From the NCBI RefSeq assembly GCF_000003195.3, contig NC_012877.2, positions 15,865,344 to 15,929,343 of the forward strand: a DNA stretch of 64,000 bases, read 5' to 3'. Position numbers and translations under genes: made by a program. The notes beneath the pieces were generated by a model, which was not told the DNA's origin, ran no database searches, and was given only the letters and a program-made list of their open reading frames with translations. This stretch comes from Sorghum bicolor. Lineage: Eukaryota > Streptophyta > Magnoliopsida > Poales > Poaceae. Of this stretch, positions 22,134 through 33,855 are shown in pieces; the stretch's first letter is position 1, and every line of letters starts with the position of its first letter.

Positions 22134-25100
22134 TGTAACATCCCTGATGTTACGGTTACTAAAAACGGATCATGTCATCATAAGCATTGTAAGGCATAAT
22201 TGTTAAAGCGCATTAGTATGCATCAACTTAAAATAAGTTTACTTTGATTGCTTGAGCTTAGGGAAGTAGAGTGTGCTTCTGTGGTGTGTTGTTGCTTGTG
22301 TGGTTGCTAAAACCCTAGGGTGGAAGTTTTCCGAGAAGCTAAGGGGGGGGGAAAAACCCTGATTTCTGGACCCTAGATTTGTCCCCTTTTGCTTAAGTCA
22401 AAAACTAAGCAAAATTTGAGGTTGAGTTCAAAAGCAAAGTTGTAGCTCTTGGCAAGATGTACAACTTTGGTGTTTTGAGTTTTTGAAGTTTCAATACAAA
22501 ATTCAAAGTAATTTTGAAAATACAGATTTCCAGAAAGTGTCCCCTTTTCCAACTTAAATCCCCAATTCAAAATCCATTTGGAATTTTGAAAAGTGGTCAA
22601 CATGAAAGTTGTAGAGCACAAAAAGTTGAGCAACTTTCATGTTGGGAGTTTTTCAAGTTGTTATACAAAATCAAAAGTAATTTTGGAAATTCTGTTTTGC
22701 CCCAATTCAAAAATTTGGAATTTCTTTGATTTGAGTTTGATTTTCAAACTGTTTGGCCAAATTCACCCTGTTACACTCAAAATCAGTTCTGGACTCTTAA
22801 ATATGTTTTGTAGCTTATAAAATTTGGCACAATTTTTGTGGAATTTGGACTTTAGTTCAAATTTTGGCTGATTTTCGCAAGGGGACAAAAGAGAGGAGAT
22901 AAGGGAGAGCTACAGTGATCCAGGGGATCACGAGCTCGTCCACCCCGGTTGCAGGGCGGGCAGGCGCCGCCTCCGCGCGCGACGCCACGCAGCTGGCCAC
23001 GCAGCTGCTTGCTGCTGTGCTTCGCGCGGACGGCCTCATCCACATCCCCTGTTCCGCCGCTTGGATAAAGCCTCGGACGGCCGGAGTGCTTCTTTTTCCT
23101 CCTTTGAACCTCACCGCCGACCACCACCATCCGCCGCCAAAATTCGTCCTCCTCGTTGCCTTTCCACGCGATTTGAGCACCCCAGCGACTCCGCCTTGAG
23201 CTCCGCCACCGGTTGCGCCCCCAAGCGCAAGCGCTAACCCACCAGAGCCCTTTCCCGAGCCGCTCTTCTCCAGCTCCGGCCAAAGCGCCGCCGCAAGCAT
23301 CCCACCGTGGCCAGCATCGCTCAAAGCCTCTCCGCGGCTGTTTGTTGCTCGGTTGAAGTCGTGGTGAGCCTCTGTCGCTTTTGCGCTACTCTCTTCGCGC
23401 TCTACTCAAGTGTAGTGGCCGGTGTTTGCCCGGCCGAGGCGGCCGTCCGCCGTGTCCGTGGTCGCGGGGGTTAGGGGAGAAGAAAGGGGGTGAGAAGGGT
23501 ATCCAGAGGTGCGCCTAGGAATGGAGAACGCGACCAGCAGGTCACGGGAAGCAGAGGAGGCACGGATGGCTCGGTCGCGCCATTGATTCGGCCGGCCGGA
23601 GGTGGAAGACGGAGCTGACAGCGAGGGCCCGCTGTCAGCGACGTCCTGAGGGGAGGCGAGGGCGCGAACGCGCACAGCGCGGGTGCGGGCCGCGCGCGTG
23701 TGGGCCGGCCTGCGGCCCAGTTTCCAGGCAGCCCGCTGCGCTGTGTTTTTTTTTTTTTCCTTTTTGATTAAAATTGCTTGATGTTTGAATTTATGTTATA
23801 AATTTTGTATTAATCCAAAAAAATGATGAAAATTTTTGTATAAACTCTTTAAAATATGTAGGATCCAAGAAAAATACTAGGTTCTGATTTCTAATAGTTT
23901 GCAAGGATACAAAAATTAGCCCTTTTAATTAGCAAATAAAACTTGTATGATTTTTAATAATTTATTTGTATGTCCAAAGATCACCAAAAATTGTGGGGAG
24001 CCTCTAAATATTATTCCCTGGCTCCACACAAAATTTGGTGGCATTTGGGTATTGTTAGATTAGAATACTAATAAACCCTTATTTAATACTTAAATAATAA
24101 TTCCAAAACCATTAATCAATAATTAATTAAATCCTCATGATTAGGGTTGAGTGATTTTGGGATTGTGTGATGACCTGAGGTCATTAACCCTAATGACCTT
24201 TGGCATTTGATTATTATTTAGCCTTAATGCTTAATTGCTGTCATTAGTAATTAATTAAGAATTAATTAAGGTAAATAGGTTTAATAATTACTTAATTTAA
24301 GATAATTATGAATTAAGTAAAGTCTTAGTTTACAGATGCAACCTCTTGAGTAAAAATATTAAGTTATTAAACAACTTTATTTATTAATTGTTCTGCACTG
24401 CATTGGGAGGACAAATTGTACTTAATTCGGTCCATCTTGCATAATTGCCATACGCATATCATAAGCATTCATCATCTTGCGTATAGCGTCCGTGACCGAA
24501 GGAGCGCCCGTTGAACCGAACCCCGAGGTCGGTGCTCCGTTCGAGGAAGTCGGATCCGAGACTTGGGAAGTCTCCGAGGGTCCCTCTCTGCCCTGCAACC
24601 AAGGCAAGCCCCGGATGCATTAACCCCTCCTTGAATGTTTTAATCTTTTATCACTTATGGTTTGAAAATGCTGCATTAGGTAGTTGAGAATTGGGTTAAC
24701 CTACTTGCTGCATTTACTTCCTTGATATCTGTATCCTGCCCTTGACACCTGTTTTATTTTAAAACTGCGTAGCGATGCTTAGCCCTGCTACTAGATAGGT
24801 TTTTAAACAAGAAAGTTTGAAGGGTTGTTGTGGGATACACTTACGATCAATGATGTTTCAATTTGAGACCGGTCGGTGGACTTGCTTTAAGAATGGAGTC
24901 TTAAAGTAATGTCTCCAACTGTGTCGATTAAGGACCGGTCCGTTGATGGCCTGCTGGGTTGAGAATTTATAGTACTAGCCACTTGCCTCCGGTAAGCCCA
25001 GTCTTGTGATCCCTCGACGCGAACAGCTACTCGCGCACTGGGAGTGGAAAGATGGCGAGAGTAGTGTGTACCCACCTTACGGATCTGAGATGACCGGAAA

Positions 25101-26211
25101 ACATCTAGATCGGCTGTAGGATGGTGGAGTACTGTGCTCTCGGGTGCCGCGAACCTGGTCAGATTTGGGGAGAGCTCGATTTGGGTTGACATATGCAAGA
25201 TTTAGTTCTACATATGTCGGGTGGTTAGGAACTCCAGCTGGATTGCTAAGCGATTCGAATCGTCGTTGCTCCCCGATTGGGAGACTCAATTCCTTCGACC
25301 CTCATCGTAGTTAAATATGCAACTAAGTGATAAAATGAGAAAAGGGAAAATGTCTCATGAGGTTCGGATCCCAATTCCCGGACTCATAGCGACATGAAGC
25401 TATGACCATCGATAAATAATACTTTATGATAGGACTAGGAACTCACGGATTCGTCTGTGGGGAACAACCAGTTAGACTATCCTCGAATTCCTCTGCCTCT
25501 GCGAGGGAGGAATTCGGAGTAAAACTTGAAAATAAGGATGCACTACTAGTAAGCTTTTACGCAAAACACTTTGGCTCCTTGCTCAGCCACCCCTTGTCTA
25601 CCCTAAGCCTGCATCCCTAAATTCTCCTCTTTTCCCGTCGGATAAGTCTTGTTGAGTACTCCCGTACTCAGGGTTTCAATACCCCTGTTGCAGGTGAAGC
25701 TCAGGAGCCGACTTGTTTCGGACCCTGTTGTGTGACCGTCGTCGAGGTTGACGACGAAGAAGAGTGAGCGTGACCCATGGGCAGGGTCTGTAATTTTGTT
25801 CTGTCTATACTAAAGTTTCAGTTGCTCCGCTGGACCAGGCTTGTAATAACACTCTACTATTTGGAAGAACTCCTTTTGTAAATTAAGTTATGTAATACTT
25901 CCGCTGTTTCACTCTGAAATATTATTTTGGTCTTGTGTTGTTGAGTTACTGCTTTATCTTCGCAACGAATGATCCTGGTGTTAAGGTGGCCACTTGCTAT
26001 CCTGTAAGGGCGAGAAGAAACAGTTCTCGTTGTTTGACCATTACCAGTGGTCAGGACGAGCCAGCTTGGTACGCCACAGGTAGCAGTGGAATGAGCGCCC
26101 AGCACTGCTCATCGGACTTCTAAAGTGGGAGGACTCCCGGCATCACCGTCAGAGGTCCTTAGGACAATGGCAGGTGTCGGTGGGCCCAAACACTTAGGAG
26201 GTTCTGCCACA
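22134..26211 (+). repeat. 3' LTR of element C
   Basis: 4078 bp, nearly identical to 12012-16104. Differences include shorter G, T and A runs, loss of six bases near 22839, and about nine base changes. It ends GGTTCTGCCACA, followed by the TCTGG duplication. Confidence 0.97.
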
Positions 26212-26837
26212 TCTGGATAGAGCTACACGAGTTCTACAACTTTGATTACAAGATCAAAGTCTAATTCGGTCTGAATTTCAAACTACAAGGCTCCCAATTA
26301 CCCTTGGTCGAAACTGCGTGATCCAACACTTAGCCAAATTCGGCTAAGTATGAAATCAGCCCTGATTTTTGGCTTGTGAGCAATTTTTGGATGTGTTCTA
26401 AGCTTTTTCATAAAACGTCATCAACATAACTTTTGTATCTTATGAAATTCTCTACAACTTTGTTTCAGGTGTCAAAGACATGCAAGGTCTCTAACACTAG
26501 TTTCATAAAACATCTTTGAAAAGAGGTCTAGGGGGTCAAAAAGGTCATTCTAGGGTTAACCATGACTTAGGGGTGTTTTTGGACAAAACCTTCAACATGA
26601 ACTTAGTTCAAAATGATGTTCTAAACATGATTGAGGTATTTTGGAAGACAATGTACAATTGTTTGCATTGGCTACCTCTTATAGTCACTCAATTCAAGTC
26701 ACACAAGCAATTTAATCATGTAGTGCATATAGCAAATGGCATGTGATCATGGTATGATGCTCATGAGTGATCATGATGATGCTTATGTTCATGCAATGCT
26801 CATGGTTAACATGCAAGCTAACACTAGGAGTGTTACA

Positions 26838-27545
26838 ATAGCTTCCAGCCAACTAGTTTATAACTAGCATAGAATCCCCGAAGACCTCAACAGCATTGGC
26901 ATGAACTTCCCTCAGCAACTCCAAACCCTTTATCAAAGCTTGGTACTCAGCTTGATTATTTGTGGACGTGGCAACAATCGACAAGTAAAACTCATACTTC
27001 CTTCCCCGAGGGGAAATTAATACTATGCCGATTCCTGCCCCCCGGTCACTTGTGGATCCATCAAAGAAGAGCGTCCAAGGTACAATTTTCAAAGCCTCCA
27101 CTGTACCGCAATGTTGAGTTACAAAATCGGCCATAATATGTCCCTTAACCGCTTTAGCCGATTCGTAACGCAGATCGAATTCTGACTGCGCCAAAATCCA
27201 CTTACCGATCCTGCCACTCATCATCGGCATAGATAGCATGTATCGGACCACATCATCTTTGCAAATAACCGTGCATTCGGCCGATAGCAAATAATGCCTT
27301 AACTTAGTGCAGGAGAAGTACAAGCATAAGCACAGTTTCTCAATAGCCGAATACCTGGTCTCAGCATCAATCAACCTCCTGCTTAAATAGTAAATCACAC
27401 GTTCCTTCCCTTCAAATTCTTGAATTAAAGCTGAACCGATAACCATCCCATCGGTAGATAAATACAATCTGAAGGGTTTCCCTTGCTGAGGTGGAATCAG
27501 AACTGGAAGATTTACCAAATAATTCTTGATTTCATCTAGGTCCAA
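26838..27545 (-). pseudogene. Element B tandem RNase H domains
   Basis: The stretch first encodes the RT-linked RNase H (FRLYLSTDGMVIGSALIQEF, LSRRLIDAETRYSAIEK, LRHYLL), in which the usual Asp-Ala-Ser is changed, and then a second RNase H (LFFDGSTSDRGAGIGIVL, NNQAEYQALIKGLELL, VFGDSMLV) with Asp, Glu and Asp of the active site in place. A dual RNase H with an archaeal-type second copy is a known Tat-lineage trait. The domain is cut by element D; an in-frame TAG (INxLAG) precedes the insertion. It continues at 8117. A TGA at about 27558 separates it from the reverse transcriptase in the same frame. Confidence 0.88.
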
Positions 27546-27560
27546 CTGTTGCTCTTTCCC

Positions 27561-28595
27561 TCAAATAAACTCTTGATCGGCTTTCAACTTAAGCAAAGGT
27601 CTGAAAGCACGAATTTTACCAGACAAATTAGATATAAACCTTCTGATAAAATTTACCTTGCCGATCAAGGATTGGAGCTCAGTCTTGTTGGTAGGGGCAA
27701 CTATTTTGTTGGTAGCATCAATGGATCTTCGACTAATTTCAATCCCCCTCTGATGCATCATAAAACCAAGAAATTGTCCTGCCGATACACCAAATGCACA
27801 CTTATTGGGATTCATCTTCAACCCATGCTTCCTTGTACATTCCAACACTTTTCGCAAATCGGCAAGATGCTCTGTGAAATCTCTAGATTTAACCAATACG
27901 TCATCAATATAAATCCCCACCAGCTTACCGATGAACTCATGAAATATGAAATTCATGGCCCTCTGATAAGTAGCACCAGCATTTTTCAAACCAAAGGTCA
28001 TGACTATCCATTCAAACAACCCAACATGACCAGGACATCTAAATGCAGTCTTTGGAATATCCTCTTCAGCCATGAATATTTGATTGTACCCTGCATTGCC
28101 ATCCATAAAACTGATAATCTGATGCCCAGCCGCAGTATCAACTAGCAGATCGGCAACTGGCATCGAGTAGCCATCCATCGGTGTAGCCTTGTTAAGATTT
28201 CTGAAATCAATGCAGACCCGAAGCTTTCCATTTTTCTTGTAGACTGGAACCACATTGGAAATCCACTCGGCATACCGACACTGCCGAATAAACTTAGCTT
28301 CAATAAGTTTGGTTATTTCGGCCTTAATATCAGGAAGAATATTAGGATTACATCGGCGAGCTGGCTGTTGATGTGGCCGAAATCCAGACTTGATAGGCAA
28401 CCGATGTTCAACAATCGATTGGTCCAAACCAGGCATCTCAGTATAATCCCAAGCAAAGCAATCTTTATATTCCTTTAACAAATCAGTTAACTGTTGCTTA
28501 CACTCAGAATTTAACTTAGCACTAATGAAAGTAGGCCTAGGTTTATCACCACTACCTATATCTACTTCTACTAGATCATCGGCGAACCTATCCAT
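27561..28595 (-). pseudogene. Element B reverse transcriptase
   Basis: This 344-residue stretch is a gypsy reverse transcriptase: RVCIDFRNLNKATP, then MDGNAGYNQI, TAFRCPGHVGLFEW, FGLKNAGATYQRAMN and the catalytic YIDD at residues 229-232. Its ATG overlaps the preceding protease stop as TAATG and is in a different frame, so pol translation would need reinitiation or frameshifting. It ends in a TGA and continues in the same frame into RNase H, so one nonsense change breaks pol. Confidence 0.92.
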
Positions 28596-29239
28596 TAAAA
28601 ATCTTCGTCAGAATCGACTGCTTGGATCAGTGGAATCTCATAATCGGCAACTTTGAGAAAATCCTTTTCCCAAACTTCTCCTAAAATACACCTAGTCCTT
28701 TCATAGGTGTCTGCTTCTGCCGATGCAATGACATAAGAAGAATCTCCTGGGACAATCTCAATCTTGTCGCCTACCCACTGGACCAAGCACTGGTGCATTG
28801 TAGACGGGATGCAACAATTGGCATGAATCCAATCTCTTCCCAACAGTAAGTTATAAGCACCTTTCCCACAGATCACAAAGAAGGTTCTCGGCAAGGTTTT
28901 ACTGTCGATGGTCAATTCAACACTTATGGCTCCCTTGACCGGAGACACATTCCCTTCAAAGTCTTTAAGCATCAAATCGGTCTTGGTCAAATCCTGATCT
29001 CCTTTTCCAAGCTTCAGATACACTGCATATGGCATGATATTGATAGCAGCTCCACCATCAATTAAAATCTTGGTCATTGGCTGGCCATCAACCCTCCCTT
29101 TGACAAATAAAGCTTTAAGATGTTGCCTTTCATCATCGACAGGCTTTTCGAAGATCGCCGTCATCGGATCCAAAGCCAGCTGAGCTATCTGGTCAGAAAA
29201 CTCCAACTCATCATCGCTGGACGGCGCAAGGAATTCCAT
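28595..29239 (-). pseudogene. Element B aspartic protease region
   Basis: A 214-residue stretch with the protease motif LIDGGAAINIMP (D61, a D-G-G variant typical of Tat-type elements) and LLGRDWIH near the C-terminal side. It follows gag in the same frame after a single TAG (29243-29245) and overlaps the reverse transcriptase ATG by one base. The protein would process the gag-pol polyprotein in the particle. Confidence 0.85.
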
Positions 29240-29242
29240 CGG

Positions 29243-32200
29243 CTACACAAATACCATGTTGACACATGCCGATGGACCTTTTCCCTTAGGATCTGATTGT
29301 TGCTGATCCCCAGACTGGCTAGAGTTCTCGCCCTTGGTTAACTCCTCTCGCCTTTCGCACTGCAACCTTCTCTTCTGCGTCCTAGTCAACCCCTCTAGAC
29401 ACCATGGAGGAAGTTGCTGCTGCCTTACCGATGGGCGATGATTTTCCCTTGACTCCATCCGATAAGTATTGGCGTCCCTACAGAAGATGAATTCATCAGG
29501 AACCCGCGCATTAGCCATCTCTTCAAGTTCCTCCTGGTTCCTGGGAAAATATTCAACACGATCACCAAGCCGATCGTGCACACTGAGCCTGCTCCCGAGC
29601 CGATCATGGACGGACGTTCTTCCTCTAATCGGCCCATTAAATCGCCGATCATCATCGTGATAGCACCGGTCGGACCTGTCATACCGATCATAACCATTGC
29701 ATTCAGGACAATCTCTGGCAGTAGGAAGCTTGATATTTTCCTCCCAACAATGGATGAAGAACGGACAATTCCAGTGATCCCTATGCCGATTCCACTCCTG
29801 TCGGCGCCTTTCTTCTTCCCGACGATAGTCTTCTTGCTGGCACCGATACCGATCCTCACGTTGCTGCCAAGTCTCTTGAGGCCTTCTGTGAGTTATCATA
29901 ATACCAGATCGGGGAGGTCTTCCTGAGTTAGTTCCCTCTTGGATCAGGCCTTTTCCTTTCGCATCGGCAGTAGTGATCTGATGCTGAGGATCCACCGATG
30001 CACTTCTTTCCGCTGCTTTCGATGTTAAGACCTTGGCCTTTCCCTTAGCATCTAGCATGTTTGTTGGGAAAGGATGTTGATCAATCTTCATCGGCTTCTG
30101 AGTTTTGGAGCTATCAAATTTGATCCTCCCGGATTCTATAGCCGATTGCAGCTGTTGCCTAAAAACTTTGCACTCATTGGTGCTGTGAGAAGTTGCATTG
30201 TGCCATTTACAGTACTTCATCTTCTTCAATTCTTCAGCCGATGGGATCACATGATTGGGTGACAACTTGATCTGACCTTCCTGAGGTAGAAAGTCAAATA
30301 TCCTATCAGCCTTGGTGATGTCGAATGCAAACTTCTTAGGCTCTTTATGCCCAAAAGGGCAAGATATCGGCTTCTTATTCTTCACCCATTCTGCTAAGCC
30401 GATGACTGGTTCTTCATCAGAGTCCGAGCTTGCCACTTCATCCACAAACGATACCTTTTTATTCCATGCTCTCTTGGGCTCAAAAGGCTCGATATCTTGA
30501 TCAGAGATTCTCTGCACCAAATGACTTAAACTTTCAAACTCCTGAGATGCATATTTGTCCCTGATGTGTGGCAACAAACCTTGGAAAGCCAAATCGGCTA
30601 GCTGCCGATCATCTAGAACCAGGCTATAGCATTTGTTCTTGACTTCCCGTATTCTCTGCACAAAACCTTCAACCGATTCATCATTGCGTTGCTTTAATTT
30701 GACCAAATCGGTGATCTTCTTCTCATGGACCCCAGAAAAGAAGTACTTATGGAATTGTTTCTCTAGATCGGCCCAAGTAATCACTGAGTTGGGAGGTAAT
30801 GATATGAACTAGGTGAAAGCCGATCCAGACAATGACGACGAGAACAGGCGAACCCTTAACTCGTCCCTGTTAGCAGCTTCTCCACATTGGATGATGAACC
30901 TGTTGACATGCTCCATGGTTGATGTATCATCCTGCCCTGAAAACTTAGTAAAATCTGGCACTTTGTACTGATTTGGAAGTGGGATTAAATCATAAGCAGG
31001 AGGATATGGTGTCCGATAAGAATAAGTGTTGATTTTGGGTTTTATCCCAAATTGGTCTCTCATCACCTCAGCAATCTTATCGGCCCAATAAGCATCGACA
31101 TCTTGCCGGTTGCGGATCCGGCACCTGCTGGTAAGCTTCCACGTGTCTGTGCGGTGCACGATCTGCATGGAACATTGGGTTGACCAATTGGCCACCAACC
31201 TGCTGACCGCCAATCTGCTGACCGCCAGGATGTTGACCACCAAACTGCTAGCCGAGATTCATCGGCTGGTTGACCACCCCTTGGTTCTGGAATCTAGGGT
31301 AGATCTAGCCTTGTTGAAACCCTGTAACCTGATGACTCTGTTGGGGCATTTGTGGAAAGACTTGCTGCCCAAGCCATCCACTATTAGCATTCATCGGCAT
31401 AGACCCTGCCGATGTCTGGTAATTGGGCATCATCATTGAATTGACATACCCTGGCTGAGTCATAAACCTCTGTTGCGTCGGCATTGAATCTGCCGATGCA
31501 TTAGGCATCTGAAATGTTGGAGCTTGAGAATTCCCAGTATAAGGCCTGGCAGTAGTAGTTGTAGTATACTAGGGACTCTGGTTCATCGGCATATTTGGAG
31601 GTGTCGATGCCATAGGAGCCTTGCCTGTCACGTCAGCTGCCTGAGATGTGCCAGGTGCCCTCAACGAGTATTCTGGGGGCATACCGAAACCCCACCAATT
31701 AGGAGGGACAGATCCCGACATTGCCGATGCCAATAGATCTGTAGTAAGCTTGATCGACTCATTTGATGTTGATGGATTGGACGGCATCGGCATGGATTGC
31801 GCATTAGAAACTCCTAGCGTGCTTGGGGGCGTAGTAGTTTTTGTGCCTGCAGCAGTAGCAGCCGATGGAGCCGTAACCACTGGCGATCCTGGCTGATGAT
31901 AGGCAGGGCCCGTATAATTTGGTGGCAATTGTCCTTCTTTGAAAGTTCTAACCACGGCATTGAAAACCGTACTGGACAACACACCAGCTTGATTGATCAA
32001 GGCACGGTTAATAGCATTATCAACCATGTCTTAAAGTTTACCAGGATTAGCGTCAAAAGTGACCTGCCGAGGCGTCGGCAGTGCTTCCTTCTGGATTACT
32101 TCGCCGCTCCTATTGATGCTGAAGGACTTCAAACATTGCTGCTTGTAATCCTCCATAGCCTTTGCAATAGCTTGCTTCTGCTCATCCTTGAGATTGGCTT

Positions 32201-32246
32201 CTGTCACAGGGATGGCGTTCTCTTGATCGAATTCGGTAGTTGACAT
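29243..32246 (-). pseudogene. Element B gag, degenerate
   Basis: Sense reading starts at the MSTTEF methionine (about 32246), shortly after the primer-binding site. An N-terminal Pro/Met/Gln-rich part follows, with stops near 32030, 31567 and 31303. A frame change lies between about 31305 and 31243, and a stop near 30807. The open part 29243-30784 (513 residues) is the best kept: a gag domain (WADLEKQFHKYFFSG, DESVEGFVQRIREVK, LADLAFQGLLPHIRDKY) and a zinc-knuckle-like segment (CKWHNATSHSTNEC), then an Arg-rich region. It would be the particle protein. The lesions mean no full gag can be made without transcript or protein recoding. Confidence 0.85.
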
Positions 32247-32268
32247 GTCGATCTTGATCTTGAATCTT

Positions 32269-32286
32269 GTCCCACTGGGCGTGCCA
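32269..32286 (-). other. Putative primer-binding site of element B
   Basis: On the minus strand TGGCACGCCCAGTGGGAC begins seven bases after the 5' LTR end. It starts with the TGG common to tRNA 3'-end complements. I cannot assign the tRNA by eye. Confidence 0.6.
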
Positions 32287-32293
32287 AAAGATG

Positions 32294-33000
32294 TGTTGAT
32301 GCAAAAGCTAATCTGCAAACACAAAGGGCTAATACCCGATTCAAACGTTAAGGCGTGCCAGCCGATTTGACCTTACTATCGGCAAAGGTGATAACTCGAA
32401 TACTTTGGTCCCGACAACAGCGATGCGCCCGGATGCCACGGCCAAGAGGTATTCACGTGGAACTTGAGAATACGTCGAGCTTAAGTCGATGAACTCCTAA
32501 GAACTCGTAATAAAAAGGAAAATATGACGAAGTCATCGAAAAAGTAGATGCTAGAATATGAGTAAAAACGTGTGTTTGATTGATTGATAGATGTGTATTA
32601 CAAAGCCCTAGGGTCTACATTTATACCCTGCTCGAAAGAGCTACAACCAGACACGACTAGAATTCGAATTCCAAATTTAAACAAAATCCGTGTACAAAAC
32701 GATTTAAATAACTAAGGGAAACATAAAACTATCCCGCCGTGACAGGCTCGGACACCACCACGGACCAATTGACAACCTCCAAGTCTTCCTTCCATGTCAT
32801 CGGTAGACTCTCCATCGGCAACGATTAATACTGGCCATCAGCACAAACACATCACCACCCATGGACTTAGCCACATTCAGCTGTCTCTTCATCGGTAACC
32901 ACCCTCATCGGCAACTCTCCTGCAGACCAATCACTATTGCCTTTTCTTGCCGATCTACACTCTACCGATCCTGGGTACCTGTCCAAAAATGGTGCCAACA
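32294..33000 (-). repeat. 5' LTR of element B
   Basis: 707 bp, matching 1883-2587 with about 24 substitutions and two 1-base length differences. A TATAAAT on the minus strand at about 32620-32626 is the likely core promoter of the retrotransposon sense RNA. Confidence 0.95.
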
Positions 33001-33722
33001 AAAACACTCTCGCGACGGATCGTAGCTGCCGTCGTCGGAGTCGGAGTAGCCGAGGCAATAGTTGCTAGCCTCAAGAAAGCGCATGAAAATTTCTGGGTCG
33101 CCACAACCGGAAAAGTCAGCACCCGCCCATTCGTCTTCTCCTAAGGTGGGATCCTCGGGGTACGATGAAATGGGTGGCGTAGCAATAAGATCCAGAGTAG
33201 ACCTCAGGTGATGCCCTGGAAGGTCCACGTACGCACTTAGTGAAGTGCTCGCGGAAGAAGCATAGGTGGCGGCTGTGCTCCTGAACCCAAAAGGGAGCTC
33301 AGAAGACGCCACTGTCTTTCCTCCATCCATGGGTGGAGGGTGACGAGAGGTCGAGGCCCCCTGGTTCCTCTTTTGAGGAGGAGGTGGGAGCCGTGCTTTG
33401 CCCTTTGACCGGGGCGGAACAGGAGGTCGTGAAGGCCCCCTGTTGGTCCGTGGAGCGGAGCTCGACGCTCCACGGGCCCTTCCTCTAGCGCCTGGCGGGC
33501 CAGAAGAATGGGCGATCTGGTGAGGGATATGTGGGGGGAGGGCCGGGCGGGCCCTTGCCTCGGTGGTAGGGTCAGAGATTCTGGACCTCTGACGCCCTCG
33601 CCGGGCACCCCCTGCATGATGCCCCGAGCGCCTCCCGCGCACTGGCTACGGTGGGATCGGCTCGGGGCGAGGCTCGGTGTCGTCACGTGGTGGGAGGAGG
33701 ACCATGTCATAGCCAGAGCCAA
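33001..33722 (-). pseudogene. Element A: gag N-terminal part
   Basis: Minus-strand gag start of the element that hosts B. A first ATG lies at 33722 (MALAMTWSSSHHVTT), and a frame change near 33640 leads into a Pro/Arg/Ser-rich region. It ends in a conserved-looking segment (DPEIFMRFLEASNYCLGY, SDSDDGSYDPSREC). Element B interrupts it after SREC-F, and the rest continues at 1882 downward. Both copies of the 5-bp duplication (GTTTT and GTTTC on the sense strand) keep the Phe codon. Confidence 0.8.
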
Positions 33723-33834
33723 GTGACATTAACTCCAAACTCTCAAACATCATGACGGTGCCAAGGCGAAGTGGGCAGAATCCGTCTGCCATCCGGGCTT
33801 TCCCTAGTAGGGAGAGGAAATTACAACGCAGAAG

Positions 33835-33853
33835 GCCCCTACCTGGCGCGCCA
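33835..33853 (-). other. Putative primer-binding site of element A
   Basis: On the minus strand TGGCGCGCCAGGTAGGGGC starts two bases after the end of A's 5' LTR. Confidence 0.6.
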
Positions 33854-33855
33854 AC

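Larger units (their letters stand above)
12012..26211 (+). mobile_element. Element C: complete Tekay-type chromovirus LTR retrotransposon
   Basis: Two 4.1-kb LTRs, perfect TCTGG target duplication (12007-12011 and 26212-26216), a tRNA-Met-type primer-binding site, a polypurine tract, an extra ORF, gag and a pol ending in a chromodomain define a 14.2-kb element. By eye the LTRs show about nine substitutions and a few length changes in poly-T, poly-G and poly-A runs, that is about 0.2%, or near 0.1 million years at 1.3e-8. It is the youngest layer of the stack. Only one in-frame stop (18188-18190) interrupts gag-pol, so it may be active or recently active. Confidence 0.96.
8118..26837 (-). mobile_element. 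Element D: solo LTR of a Tekay-like chromovirus, split by element C
   Basis: The element consists of 8118-12011 and 26217-26837 (about 4.5 kb), with TG...CA ends (TGTAACAGAACC at the left, GTGTTACA at the right) and a perfect ATAGC target duplication on both sides. No internal coding region exists, which fits a solo LTR produced by recombination between two LTRs. Orientation is minus: a segment at about 8540-8580 is the reverse complement of a similar segment of C's LTR near 15550-15590 (CTCAGGGTTT...ACCCCTGTTGC). A homologous fragment lies at 40543-42308. The open frames in its GC-rich part (11250-12016) show no recognisable protein and overlap one another on both strands. Confidence 0.88.
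1883..33000 (-). mobile_element. Element B: Tat-lineage Ty3/gypsy LTR retrotransposon with antisense PMD gene, interrupted by D and C
   Basis: Two LTRs (1883-2587 and 32294-33000) with TG...CA ends bound a minus-strand element. Flanks read GAAAC on the left and AAAAC on the right, a 5-bp target duplication with one change. Order in the sense direction is LTR, primer-binding site, gag, protease, reverse transcriptase, RNase H, a second RNase H, integrase, antisense accessory gene, polypurine tract, LTR. The two RNase H domains and the extra gene between integrase and the 3' LTR are hallmarks of the Tat lineage. About 12.4 kb is its own sequence; 8118-26837 is a later insertion. A hand alignment of the LTRs gives about 24 substitutions in 705 bp (3.4%), roughly 1.3 million years at 1.3e-8 per site per year. 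Several stops and frameshifts make it non-autonomous now. Confidence 0.93.
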
